Assembly: GCF_003367245.1 (NCBI RefSeq)
Contig: NZ_QRGR01000016.1
Coordinates: 1-64,000, forward strand
Reading direction: 5' to 3'
Length of the DNA stretch: 64,000 nucleotides
DNA from: Pontibacter diazotrophicus
GTDB taxonomy: Bacteria > Bacteroidota > Bacteroidia > Cytophagales > Hymenobacteraceae
Below the pieces are notes generated by a model, which saw only the letters and a program-made list of their open reading frames with translations, did not search any database and had not been told where the DNA came from. Below are positions 26,521 to 33,995 of the stretch, piece after piece. Within the stretch, counting starts at the first letter, position 1. The number at the start of each line of letters is the position of its first letter. A program made the translations under genes and the position numbers.

Positions 26521-26584
26521 ACTCACTAACATAAGAAAGGCCGCTGCAGAAACTTATGCAGCGGCCTTTCTTATGTTAGTGAGT
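26521..26584. terminator. bidirectional terminator (28-bp perfect stem)
   Basis: 26521-26548 pairs perfectly with 26557-26584 around an eight-base loop, with GAAAGGCCGCTGCA at the core. It separates the convergent MFS and amidohydrolase genes. Confidence 0.9.
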
Positions 26585-26593
26585 CAAAATCAA

Positions 26594-28255
26594 TTACTTC
26601 TTGTACACCTGCTTTCCGTTCACATAGGTGCTAAGCACTTGCACACCGCGCATTTCGGCAGGGGCAATGGTCATCAGGTCCTTGTCTACGAGGATGAAAT
26701 CAGCGAATTTGCCAGCTTCGATACTGCCTTTTTCACCTTCCTCGAAATTAGATCTGGCAGCCCATACCGTCATTCCGCGTAAGGCATCCTCCCTGCTGAG
26801 GGCGTTCTCCATCTGGAAGCCTCCTTCAGGGTAGTTCTTTGCATCCTGACGGGCTACAGCGGCATGAAAGGTATAAAAAGGATTAATATCTTCTACCGGG
26901 AAATCACTTCCGAGGGGAATATAACCGTTCTGCTGCATCAATTCTTTGAATGGATAGGCGTGTCTGATGCGCTCACTGCCCAGTCTGTCACCGGCCCAGT
27001 ACAAGTCGGAGGTGGCATGCGTCGGCTGCACAGATGGAATGATGCTGTACTGGCCGAACTTATTCATGTCCTCCGGGTTTACAATCTGGGAATGCTCAAT
27101 GCGCCAGCGCTTATCATTCTTGCCACCCAGCACGTTTCCATAAATGTCGAGGAGCAGGCGGTTAGCGGAGTCACCGATGGCATGTGAGTTCATCTGGAAG
27201 CCGTGCTCGTTTAAAAGTTTGGCAATGTCCCTGAACTCCTGCTCAGAAGCCAGCAGGAAACCATAGTGGTTGTCTTGGTCCGCGTAGGGCTTTAACAGGT
27301 TTGCACCCCTGGAGCCAAGCGCACCGTCAGCATATACCTTAAACGAGCGGACGTTCAGCCTGTCAGTTTTGTAAGGGCCGTTCTTGAAGTAATAGTCCTG
27401 GTTCTCTTTGTTAGGATTCAGCATGGCGTAAACCCGTATCTGTAGTTCCCCCTGCTGCTGCATGGCGTCTATCAGGTCTACAGTCGACTTGTCCAGTCCG
27501 GCATCATCCACGGAAGTAAGTCCTACGGCAAAAACATTCGCCTCGGCGTTCTTCAGTGCCTGTCGCTTTTCGTCCTCATCCGCCTCCGGTATTTTATCGG
27601 TCACCATGTCCACAGCGTTATCGATCAGGATTCCCGTCATGCGACCATCTTTTACTTCTACCAGGCCGCCCACCATTTTAGTTTGCGGCTTTACGCCTGC
27701 TAGCTCTAACGCTTTCTGGTTGGCCAGCGCAGCATGCCCGTCTATGCGGGTAATGATAACAGGAGTCTCCGGGAAAAGCAGATCCAGCGTGTCTTTCGTA
27801 GGAAATTCCTTCTCAGGCCAATCATTCTGGTCCCAGCCGCGGCCCGTTATCCAATCGGCTTCCGGATATTTTTCGCGCTGCGCCACTAACTGCTGCACTA
27901 CTTCTTCAAATGACTCTGTACCCACCAGTTCCGCAGACTGAAGGCCAAGGCCATAACGATAGAAATGGGTATGGGCATCTATGAGACCTGGATAGATGGT
28001 TTTGCCTTCTGCATCCAGCTCTTCTGCGGCAGTATATTGCTCTCGTATAGCGGCAGTGGTGCCCACCGCTATGATTTTACCGTCTTTTACAGCAAAGGCC
28101 TCTGCTTTGTCAAAGTTGTCGTTCACGGTATAGACCGTGCCATTAAACACGATCAGGTCAGCTTGCTCCATGCTTTCGTTGGTGCTGGCGCAACTGCTGA
28201 GGAAGGAGCTGCCCAGAAGCAGGGCAGCGGCAAGGGTGCGTAGGGTTTTGTTCAT
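26594..28255 (-). CDS. amidohydrolase family lipoprotein (YtcJ-like)
   Basis: 553 residues with a lipoprotein signal (lipobox LSSC, Cys22). The metal-dependent hydrolase fold is shown by LIDAHTHFYRYG (HxH metal ligands), later WITGRGWDQNDW, the MNSHAIGDSANRLLLD and IEHSQIV motifs with further metal-ligand histidines, and PLGSDFPVEDINPFYTFHAAV near the end. This is the amidohydrolase-3/YtcJ group, which act on N-acyl or formamide-type substrates; the physiological substrate is unknown. Being lipid-anchored it works outside the inner membrane. It follows the AMP nucleosidase gene by 10 bases on the same strand, so the two are probably one transcript, though a metabolic link is not evident. Confidence 0.88.
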   Translation of the reverse strand: MNKTLRTLAAALLLGSSFLSSCASTNESMEQADLIVFNGTVYTVNDNFDKAEAFAVKDGKIIAVGTTAAIREQYTAAEELDAEGKTIYPGLIDAHTHFYRYGLGLQSAELVGTESFEEVVQQLVAQREKYPEADWITGRGWDQNDWPEKEFPTKDTLDLLFPETPVIITRIDGHAALANQKALELAGVKPQTKMVGGLVEVKDGRMTGILIDNAVDMVTDKIPEADEDEKRQALKNAEANVFAVGLTSVDDAGLDKSTVDLIDAMQQQGELQIRVYAMLNPNKENQDYYFKNGPYKTDRLNVRSFKVYADGALGSRGANLLKPYADQDNHYGFLLASEQEFRDIAKLLNEHGFQMNSHAIGDSANRLLLDIYGNVLGGKNDKRWRIEHSQIVNPEDMNKFGQYSIIPSVQPTHATSDLYWAGDRLGSERIRHAYPFKELMQQNGYIPLGSDFPVEDINPFYTFHAAVARQDAKNYPEGGFQMENALSREDALRGMTVWAARSNFEEGEKGSIEAGKFADFILVDKDLMTIAPAEMRGVQVLSTYVNGKQVYKK

Positions 28256-28265
28256 GTAATGGGTT

Positions 28266-29039
28266 TTATTCGAAGCGCATGTGTTTTACAGAATCACCTG
28301 TATTTATAAGTTCTAAAAGAGAATCGATGCCGATACTCAGGTGCTTTTCTGCATAGTTTACCGTTACGTGCTGGTCACTTTCAGATGTCTTCACACCCTC
28401 TGGAATCATCGGGTTGTCTGATACTAGCAGCAGGGCGCCGTGTGGTATCTCGTTCACAAAACCAACCGTAAAAATGGTGGCTGTTTCCATATCAATACCT
28501 ATGGCCCGAATCTGACGCAGGTATTCCTTGAAATCTTCATCGTGCTCCCACACGCGGCGGTTGGTGGTATATACCGTACCGGTCCAGTAGTCAAGCTCAT
28601 GCTTTTTGATCATGGATGATACAGAACGCTGCAGGCGGAACGATGGCAGGGCAGGAATCTCAGAGGGAAGATAGTCATCAGACGTACCCTCACCGCGGAT
28701 AGCTGCGATGGGCAGGATGAGGTCGCCTATCTGTGTTTTCCTCTTCAGGCCGCCGCACTTTCCTAAAAACAGGGCCGCCTTCGGTTTTATGGCAGACAGC
28801 AGATCCATCACAGTGGCAGCCATGGCACTGCCCATACCAAAGTTAATGATGGTGATGTTATTGGCGGTAGCCGATTGCATGGGCTTGTCCAGGCCCTTCA
28901 GTTCTACTCCGAAGCGGTCGGCAAACATGCGGACGTAATTGATAAAGTTCGTCAGCAGGATATACTCCCCAAACTCATCCAAGGGCACACCGGTGTATCG
29001 GGGTAGCCAGTCCATTACAATTTCTTCTTTCGTCTTCAT
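28266..29039 (-). CDS. amn: AMP nucleosidase
   Basis: 257 residues of the nucleoside phosphorylase (PNP/UDP) fold. It cleaves AMP to adenine and ribose-5-phosphate in purine salvage. Visible features: NFGMGSAMAA (phosphate loop area), ALFLGKCGGLKRKTQIGDLILP, and the purine/ribose-binding segment IGIDMETATIFTVGF with Met-Glu contacting the ribose, then LLLVSDNPMIPEG. The short form without the N-terminal domain of the E. coli enzyme is the type usual in Bacteroidota. Cytoplasmic. First gene of a likely two-gene unit with the amidohydrolase. Confidence 0.9.
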   Translation of the reverse strand: MKTKEEIVMDWLPRYTGVPLDEFGEYILLTNFINYVRMFADRFGVELKGLDKPMQSATANNITIINFGMGSAMAATVMDLLSAIKPKAALFLGKCGGLKRKTQIGDLILPIAAIRGEGTSDDYLPSEIPALPSFRLQRSVSSMIKKHELDYWTGTVYTTNRRVWEHDEDFKEYLRQIRAIGIDMETATIFTVGFVNEIPHGALLLVSDNPMIPEGVKTSESDQHVTVNYAEKHLSIGIDSLLELINTGDSVKHMRFE

Positions 29040-29132
29040 AATCTTCTTTTACAACTTAAGGTGATATAAAAAATCCGCCCTGGCAGCCGTGACTACTGAG
29101 GCGGAGCATCAGAAAATGGCTAAATTGCAGGC

Positions 29133-29582
29133 ATGGATGCTTTGAATTTGCCACCATTTGAACACAAAATTACAAAATCCGGCGCAAATTACCTGATTTT
29201 TGATGCAATACGCCGAAAATACGTAGTGCTAACACCTGAAGAGTGGGTGCGGCAGCATTTTGTACATTACCTTATCAATACGCTTTCTTACCCTAAAAGT
29301 CTGATTAGCATTGAGCGGGGCACCAACTATAACAAGTTGCAGAAGCGCTCAGATTTATGTGTGTATAACCAGGAGGGGAAGCCCCATCTGCTGGTAGAGT
29401 GCAAAGCAACGCATGTACCCATTACGCAGGAAGTCGTGAAGCAGGTCTCGGTATACAACCAAACGCTGCAGGCGCAGTTTGTGGCGATTACCAACGGGCT
29501 GGAGCATTTTTGCTGGCAGGTGGATTTCGATACAAGGCAATTTAAGCCCCTGCAGGAGATACCTGTCTTCAATTCTGAATAA
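29133..29582 (+). CDS. type I restriction enzyme R-subunit N-terminal-like nuclease domain protein
   Basis: 149 residues containing only the HsdR N-terminal-like domain. The PD-(D/E)xK-type core is visible as RSDLCVY (Asp76-77 region) followed by HLLVECKA (Glu and Lys), preceded by the helical TPEEWVRQHFVHYLIN and the RGTNYNKLQKR strand-turn. Helicase and specificity subunits are absent, and no methyltransferase is near, so this is not a restriction system by itself. Stand-alone copies are common in Bacteroidota and unassigned; nuclease activity is inferred from the conserved residues. Divergent from AMP nucleosidase with 93 bases between the starts. Confidence 0.8.
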   Translation: MDALNLPPFEHKITKSGANYLIFDAIRRKYVVLTPEEWVRQHFVHYLINTLSYPKSLISIERGTNYNKLQKRSDLCVYNQEGKPHLLVECKATHVPITQEVVKQVSVYNQTLQAQFVAITNGLEHFCWQVDFDTRQFKPLQEIPVFNSE

Positions 29583-29657
29583 CTGAATTTTGAATAACTG
29601 AATGGTTGAACGATACTGACACCTTGCATATTCAATTATTCAAAATTCAGTTATTCA
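29576..29657. terminator. A+T-rich bidirectional terminator/inverted repeat
   Basis: 28 bases (29576-29603) pair with 29630-29657 with one mismatch. The arms are themselves made of the repeated unit TGAATAACTGAAT. The repeat includes the TAA stop of the upstream gene (29580-29582) and ends just before the stop of the convergent LTA-synthase-like gene. Confidence 0.6.
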
Positions 29658-29661
29658 AAAT

Positions 29662-31524
29662 TCATTCATTGTAAAAGTACAGCTTGTTCCCGATCATCCC
29701 GTTTATGAAATACTGCACATACGCCTTTAACTGCTGTTCGGCTGAGGGGGCAGGAGCCATGTCCGCGAGTGTGTAAAACCGCACCTGGTTATCCTGTGTC
29801 AGTTCGGTCACCTCATCCTGCTGCACCATAAACCAGGCATTCCCATTATATAACAAGGCGCGGCCGGAGCTATTGTCATCAAAGACAGAACGCCCGAATG
29901 GCAGTACCTTATCTACAGAAATGTTCAGGTAGTCTGTTACTGTCGGCATTATATCGGTATGCTGGATGACCTGCGTTTCATTTACGTCGCCCAAATCCTT
30001 GGAAGGATGAAACAGGAGCAAGGGCACCCGGTAGTGGCCTAACTCGTTTTGGTAAGCCGGGGAGATGCTTTCCTGCGTATGATCAGCAGTAAGTATAAAT
30101 AGTGTATTCTTATACCATGGCTCCCTGGAGGCGGCGGCAAAAAACTCCCGCAGCGCAAAGTCAGCGTACCCAATAGACTCGTGTATGTTCAGCTTTCCCT
30201 TCGGGAAACGGCCTTTATACTTGTATGGTATCGTGTAGGGCTGATGAGAACTCAATGTAAAAAGAGTAGCCATAAAAGGCTCCTGAAAAGTGGTGAGCTC
30301 TTTGGATACATACCGGAGGTAAGGTTCATCGAATATACCCCACTGCCCGTCGAAGTCGCTGGCACGAAGGGTTGACGGGTACTCGTCTAAGCCGTAGTAT
30401 TCCTGTATGCCGGCTGCCCGTGCGAAATCGTTAAAGCCCATTGTGCCGTTGGCTGCCCCATGAAACATGGCGGTTCGATAGCCTTCCTGTTGCAGGGCAT
30501 GACCTAATCCATATAATTCATTTGCCTGATAAGGAGAGGTAATGAATGGCTCCTGCATCAGAGAGGGAATACTCGCCAGAATAGATGGCAATGCCTCTAT
30601 GGATTTCCGGCCATTGGCAAAAGCATTTTCGAACAGCACACCCTGCGTAGCCAGCGAGTCGAGAAAAGGGGTGTAGCCTTTTCCATTGTTTAAGGCTCCT
30701 ACATACTCCGCAGCAAAGCCCTCTAAAATGATAATGACTATGTTTTCCCGCTTCTGCTCCACATCCTGCTGCTTATATTGGTCAGGATTAAAAGGCAGTG
30801 CTGCCAGCAATTCCTCCTCAGTACTGTAATAATGTTTCTCTTCTAGCTGTGCCTTTCCTACACTTTTAATAAAAGTAAAGGGAGTATTCAGTGTGAGGTG
30901 ACCAAGGGAAGGAGGCTCCAGCACAAAGGCGTGGCTTGGGCGCAGCGGTTTCAGTTGCCAACCACCCCGGATGCCAAACACGGCGAAGGCCGCTACCAAT
31001 AACAGGCACAGGCTGCGTTTCCAGACGGAAGCCGTAACAGCAGGTGCAGCAGGTGCTTTGGGGTACAGCTTTACGAGGCACAGCACCAGCAACAGGAAAG
31101 CAAGGCCGAGATACCAGTAGTTACTCAGCAGCTGCCCGAGTTGATTTGTAATATCATTTGTGATGGTGAAAAGCTCGTTGCTGGAGCGCCTTCCAATGAA
31201 ACTGAAGAACTCCACATCCACCAAAGCCAGGGCGATAAAAGGCGCATTAGACAGCACAAACACCCACTTGAGCAGGCGCTGGTACCGTGGGTGCAGCGTG
31301 TTGCCGGCTGGCAAAAGGGAGAGCACAATAAACAGGCTGTTCGTGATGATGATGGCTGCCACATCAAATCGCAGGCCGTGCAGGAAAGCCAGCAGCGTTT
31401 CCATTGCATCAGCCTCCGCAAATGTGCTGTAATGAAAGCAGAAGAAAACTACGCGCAACAGCATATAAAGCCCTAATATAAGGCCGAGGCGGCGCAGCAG
31501 TAGTTTAAAAGAGGTGTCGAACAT
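29662..31524 (-). CDS. LTA-synthase-family (sulfatase-fold) membrane protein
   Basis: 620 residues from the ATG at 31524. Five hydrophobic helices fill the first 200 residues, then a periplasmic sulfatase-like domain: ENIVIIILEGFAAEYVG (metal-binding Glu), FANGRKSIEALPSILAS (the nucleophile position, Ser here in place of the Thr of LtaS), FDGQWGIFDEPYLRYV and FILTADHTQES (Asp-His metal ligands). LtaS relatives transfer phosphoglycerol or phosphoethanolamine to envelope glycolipids/glycans. An in-frame ATG at 31611 would add 29 residues, but it abuts the terminator of the upstream gene, so 31524 is preferred. Probably transcribed on its own. Confidence 0.85.
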   Translation of the reverse strand: MFDTSFKLLLRRLGLILGLYMLLRVVFFCFHYSTFAEADAMETLLAFLHGLRFDVAAIIITNSLFIVLSLLPAGNTLHPRYQRLLKWVFVLSNAPFIALALVDVEFFSFIGRRSSNELFTITNDITNQLGQLLSNYWYLGLAFLLLVLCLVKLYPKAPAAPAVTASVWKRSLCLLLVAAFAVFGIRGGWQLKPLRPSHAFVLEPPSLGHLTLNTPFTFIKSVGKAQLEEKHYYSTEEELLAALPFNPDQYKQQDVEQKRENIVIIILEGFAAEYVGALNNGKGYTPFLDSLATQGVLFENAFANGRKSIEALPSILASIPSLMQEPFITSPYQANELYGLGHALQQEGYRTAMFHGAANGTMGFNDFARAAGIQEYYGLDEYPSTLRASDFDGQWGIFDEPYLRYVSKELTTFQEPFMATLFTLSSHQPYTIPYKYKGRFPKGKLNIHESIGYADFALREFFAAASREPWYKNTLFILTADHTQESISPAYQNELGHYRVPLLLFHPSKDLGDVNETQVIQHTDIMPTVTDYLNISVDKVLPFGRSVFDDNSSGRALLYNGNAWFMVQQDEVTELTQDNQVRFYTLADMAPAPSAEQQLKAYVQYFINGMIGNKLYFYNE

Positions 31525-31611
31525 GAAGCTGTTATCTGTAAAGGTGCTGTAGGGAGCACGAGGTGCTTTTATAGCCGCTACCCTGGCTCTTGCTTTACAA
31601 ACTCTGTGCAA

Positions 31612-31648
31612 AAATAAGAACGCCTTTCTGACAATGTCAAAAAGGCGC
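31612..31648 (-). terminator. terminator of alanine dehydrogenase gene
   Basis: CGCCTTT (31621-31627) pairs with AAAGGCG (31641-31647), extended inside by TGAC/GTCA; on the minus strand it is followed by TTCTTATTTTTG. Confidence 0.75.
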
Positions 31649-31670
31649 CCCGTTTATCTGATTGTCTTTG

Positions 31671-32783
31671 TTACAGCACGTTCTCAGCCGGTACAAATTC
31701 CAAGCCAAAGGCTTGTGCAACACCCTCATAAACAACATTGCCTTGTACCACGTTCAGGCCTTTCAACAGTTCTACGTTGTCGGCGCAGGCTTTCTTCCAG
31801 CCTTTATTAGCCAGTTGGAGCGCGTATGGCAGCGTGGCGTTGGTAAGTGCCAGTGTAGATGTATAAGGCACGGCACCCGGCATATTCGCTACGCAGTAAT
31901 GTACTACATCATCAATAATATAAGTTGGGTTCTCGTGCGTAGTAGGCTTGCATGTTTCAATGCAACCACCCTGGTCTACTGCTACGTCTACTACCACCGT
32001 TCCCGGACGCATCTGCTTCAGCATGTCGCGTGTTATCAGGTGAGGTGCCTTGGCACCCGGTATCAATACTGCACCAATGATAAGGTCGTGGGTTGTCAGC
32101 AGCTCACGGATGTTATATTCGTTGGACATGAAGGTGTTCACGTTCGCAGGCATGATATCATCCAGGTAGCGCAGGCGCTGCAGGTTGTTGTCCATAATGG
32201 TTACATCGGCACCCATACCAGCCGCCATTTTAGCAGCGTTTGTGCCTACCACACCACCACCCAGAATCATTACTTTAGCCGGACGCACACCCGGTACGCC
32301 GCCTAACAGAATACCACGGCCCTGCATTGGCTTCTCCAGGTATTTAGCGCCTTCCTGAATGGCCATACGGCCTGCCACCTCAGACATTGGAATCAGCAAA
32401 GGAAGGGTTCTGTCAGCTTTTTCTACTGTTTCATAAGCAAGACACACCGCCTTGCGCTCTATCATGGCGTGCGTAAGAGGCTCGTAAGAGGCGAAATGGA
32501 AATAAGTAAACAGCAACTGGTCTTCCTTGATCAGGGAATACTCAGACTCAATCGGCTCTTTTACTTTGATAATCATCTCGGCTATGCCATATACCTCCTC
32601 AATCCCAGGAAGCATAGAAGCACCCGCTCTTATATAATCGTCATCAGCAAAACCACTGCCGTCGCCGGCAGTAGATTGTACGTAAACAGTGTGGCCATTG
32701 CGCACCAGTTCAATCACGCCGGCAGGTGTAACCCCTACACGGTTTTCGTTATTCTTGATTTCCTTCGGAACACCAATAATCAT
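31671..32783 (-). CDS. ald: alanine dehydrogenase
   Basis: 370 residues, full length. It catalyses NAD-dependent reversible deamination of L-alanine to pyruvate and ammonia in the cytoplasm. The N-terminal signature IGVPKEIKNNENRVGVTPAGV, the segment HTVYVQSTAGDGSGF, the catalytic region LLFTYFHFA with its His, and the Rossmann motif KVMILGGGVVGTNAAKMA are all intact, as is VVVDVAVDQGGCIET. The AGCS alanine/glycine symporter at 8.4 kb could supply its substrate, though the genes are far apart. A TATCTTTG box precedes the gene and a terminator follows it, so it is monocistronic. Confidence 0.96.
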   Translation of the reverse strand: MIIGVPKEIKNNENRVGVTPAGVIELVRNGHTVYVQSTAGDGSGFADDDYIRAGASMLPGIEEVYGIAEMIIKVKEPIESEYSLIKEDQLLFTYFHFASYEPLTHAMIERKAVCLAYETVEKADRTLPLLIPMSEVAGRMAIQEGAKYLEKPMQGRGILLGGVPGVRPAKVMILGGGVVGTNAAKMAAGMGADVTIMDNNLQRLRYLDDIMPANVNTFMSNEYNIRELLTTHDLIIGAVLIPGAKAPHLITRDMLKQMRPGTVVVDVAVDQGGCIETCKPTTHENPTYIIDDVVHYCVANMPGAVPYTSTLALTNATLPYALQLANKGWKKACADNVELLKGLNVVQGNVVYEGVAQAFGLEFVPAENVL

Positions 32784-32817
32784 GTGGTTCTATTTAAAGT
32801 GGTTTTGAAAAGCTGCG

Positions 32818-32825
32818 CAAAGATA
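32818..32825 (-). promoter_or_regulatory. -7 promoter box of ald
   Basis: TATCTTTG on the minus strand exactly matches TAnnTTTG and lies 34 bases before the ATG at 32783. No clear TTG at the -33 spacing. Confidence 0.45.
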
Positions 32826-32952
32826 CCATAAGTATCCTGAAATAAAATACCCGCAGTCTACTACATTTTAGAAGGGTATAACGGGAGAAAAGATGCCGGG
32901 GATCGGTATAAAATAAAAAGGCAGCGAAGGAAAAGCCGAAGCCCCTTAAATG

Positions 32953-32979
32953 AAAAAAGGCAGCGATAAAATCACTGCC
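32953..32979 (-). terminator. terminator of the DUF1573 gene
   Basis: GGCAGCGAT/ATCACTGCC (32959-32967 and 32971-32979, one non-paired position) with a TTTTTT run following on the minus strand. Confidence 0.75.
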
Positions 32980-33027
32980 ATTAGTACAAAATAAAACTAT
33001 GAAAAAAACTATCTCTAAGGTGCCGGC

Positions 33028-33792
33028 TTATTTGCCTTCCCTTAACATATCTTGACGTGCCTGCGGCTCTATTACTGTCGCTTTAAGCGTTAGCCTGAGC
33101 GTGGGCACTATTATATCATTTGAAAGAACTGTTACTACCTCGTTTTGCTCTTCTAACACATTGGCACTGTACCTTAGTTCCAAAAGTGCTGTTTGTCCTG
33201 GTTTTAAAGAAGACTCTGAAACACGGTACTGAACACAGTTGCAGGCAGCCTTTATTCCCTGTACAACAAGTGGCTGGCGGCCCGTATTTTTTATTTGAAA
33301 CCTGGCAATGGCTTTTTGGCCTTTTTCAAGTTTCCCGAAGTTATAATTTGTGCTGCCAACTGCCAAACGCGGAGACATTATTTTTTGTTCCTGTGTAGGT
33401 ACAGATTTTAAATCTTTCGGCCCAACGTCACCTTTTATGTACAATACCTGTGTCGGCTCTTCAGCCGTAGAGGTAACTGTAATGGCTTTATGGAACGGGC
33501 CCGGTCGGCCCGTGCTATTGTATACTGCAGTAATCACGCCAACTTTTCCCGGTAATAAAGGTTCTTTTGTCCAGGTAGGCGTGGTGCAACCGCAGGCGGG
33601 CTGAACAGTGGAGATTATTACCGGCTGATCCCCCACATTTTTCACTCTAAACTCGTAAGTAGCTTGTGTGCCCTCTGCAATAGTACCGAAGTCGTGGGTT
33701 TCTTTCTCAAAGCTCAGCTTGCCTTGTGCCCTTGCTGCACAGGCAGCAAACACAAAACAGAGCAGAGTTAAGAAGTAAAGCTTTCTGGTCAT
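33028..33792 (-). CDS. DUF1573 (Ig-like) exported protein
   Basis: 254 residues with a signal peptide (MTRKLYFLTLLCFVFAACAARA). The mature part is two tandem DUF1573 beta-sandwich domains: FEKETHDFGTIAEGTQATYEFRVKN with PACGCTTPTWTKEPLLPG (about 28-110), and YNFGKLEKGQKAIARFQIKN with AACNCVQYRVSESSLKPGQ (about 148-235). The paired cysteines CxC are conserved in the family. Role unknown; such proteins are periplasmic or surface associated and numerous in Bacteroidota. Divergent from the E1 gene with about 200 bases between. Confidence 0.88.
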   Translation of the reverse strand: MTRKLYFLTLLCFVFAACAARAQGKLSFEKETHDFGTIAEGTQATYEFRVKNVGDQPVIISTVQPACGCTTPTWTKEPLLPGKVGVITAVYNSTGRPGPFHKAITVTSTAEEPTQVLYIKGDVGPKDLKSVPTQEQKIMSPRLAVGSTNYNFGKLEKGQKAIARFQIKNTGRQPLVVQGIKAACNCVQYRVSESSLKPGQTALLELRYSANVLEEQNEVVTVLSNDIIVPTLRLTLKATVIEPQARQDMLREGK

Positions 33793-33917
33793 AAGCTGAA
33801 GAGCAAATTTTAAGCAAATAAAGTTTTGTAATGTTCAGAGCAAAACAAATATACAAAATTCTTTTTCAAAAACTGGAAATTCCCCAAAGTGGCTGCCTGT
33901 GCCAAATGTCCCTGAAT

Positions 33918-33947
33918 TTGAATTTAGGGGATTCTTCCGTACTTTTG
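33918..33947 (+). promoter_or_regulatory. Bacteroidota-type promoter of the fused E1 gene
   Basis: TTG at 33918-33920, then exactly 19 bases, then TACTTTTG (33940-33947): a full match to TTG-N19-TAnnTTTG. Transcription should start about 33954, some 42 bases before the ATG at 33996. Confidence 0.75.
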
Positions 33948-33995
33948 ATGAGTTAAAACACACTATTAGTCTAACTGTAGTCTAACTGATAAAAC

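Noticed and set aside
29133..29582. A type I restriction-modification system
   Set aside because: Only the HsdR N-terminal-like domain is present; no helicase, HsdM or HsdS nearby.
31525..31611. N-terminal extension of the LTA-synthase-like protein
   Set aside because: Begins next to the terminator of ald and lacks family similarity; the ATG at 31524 fits better.
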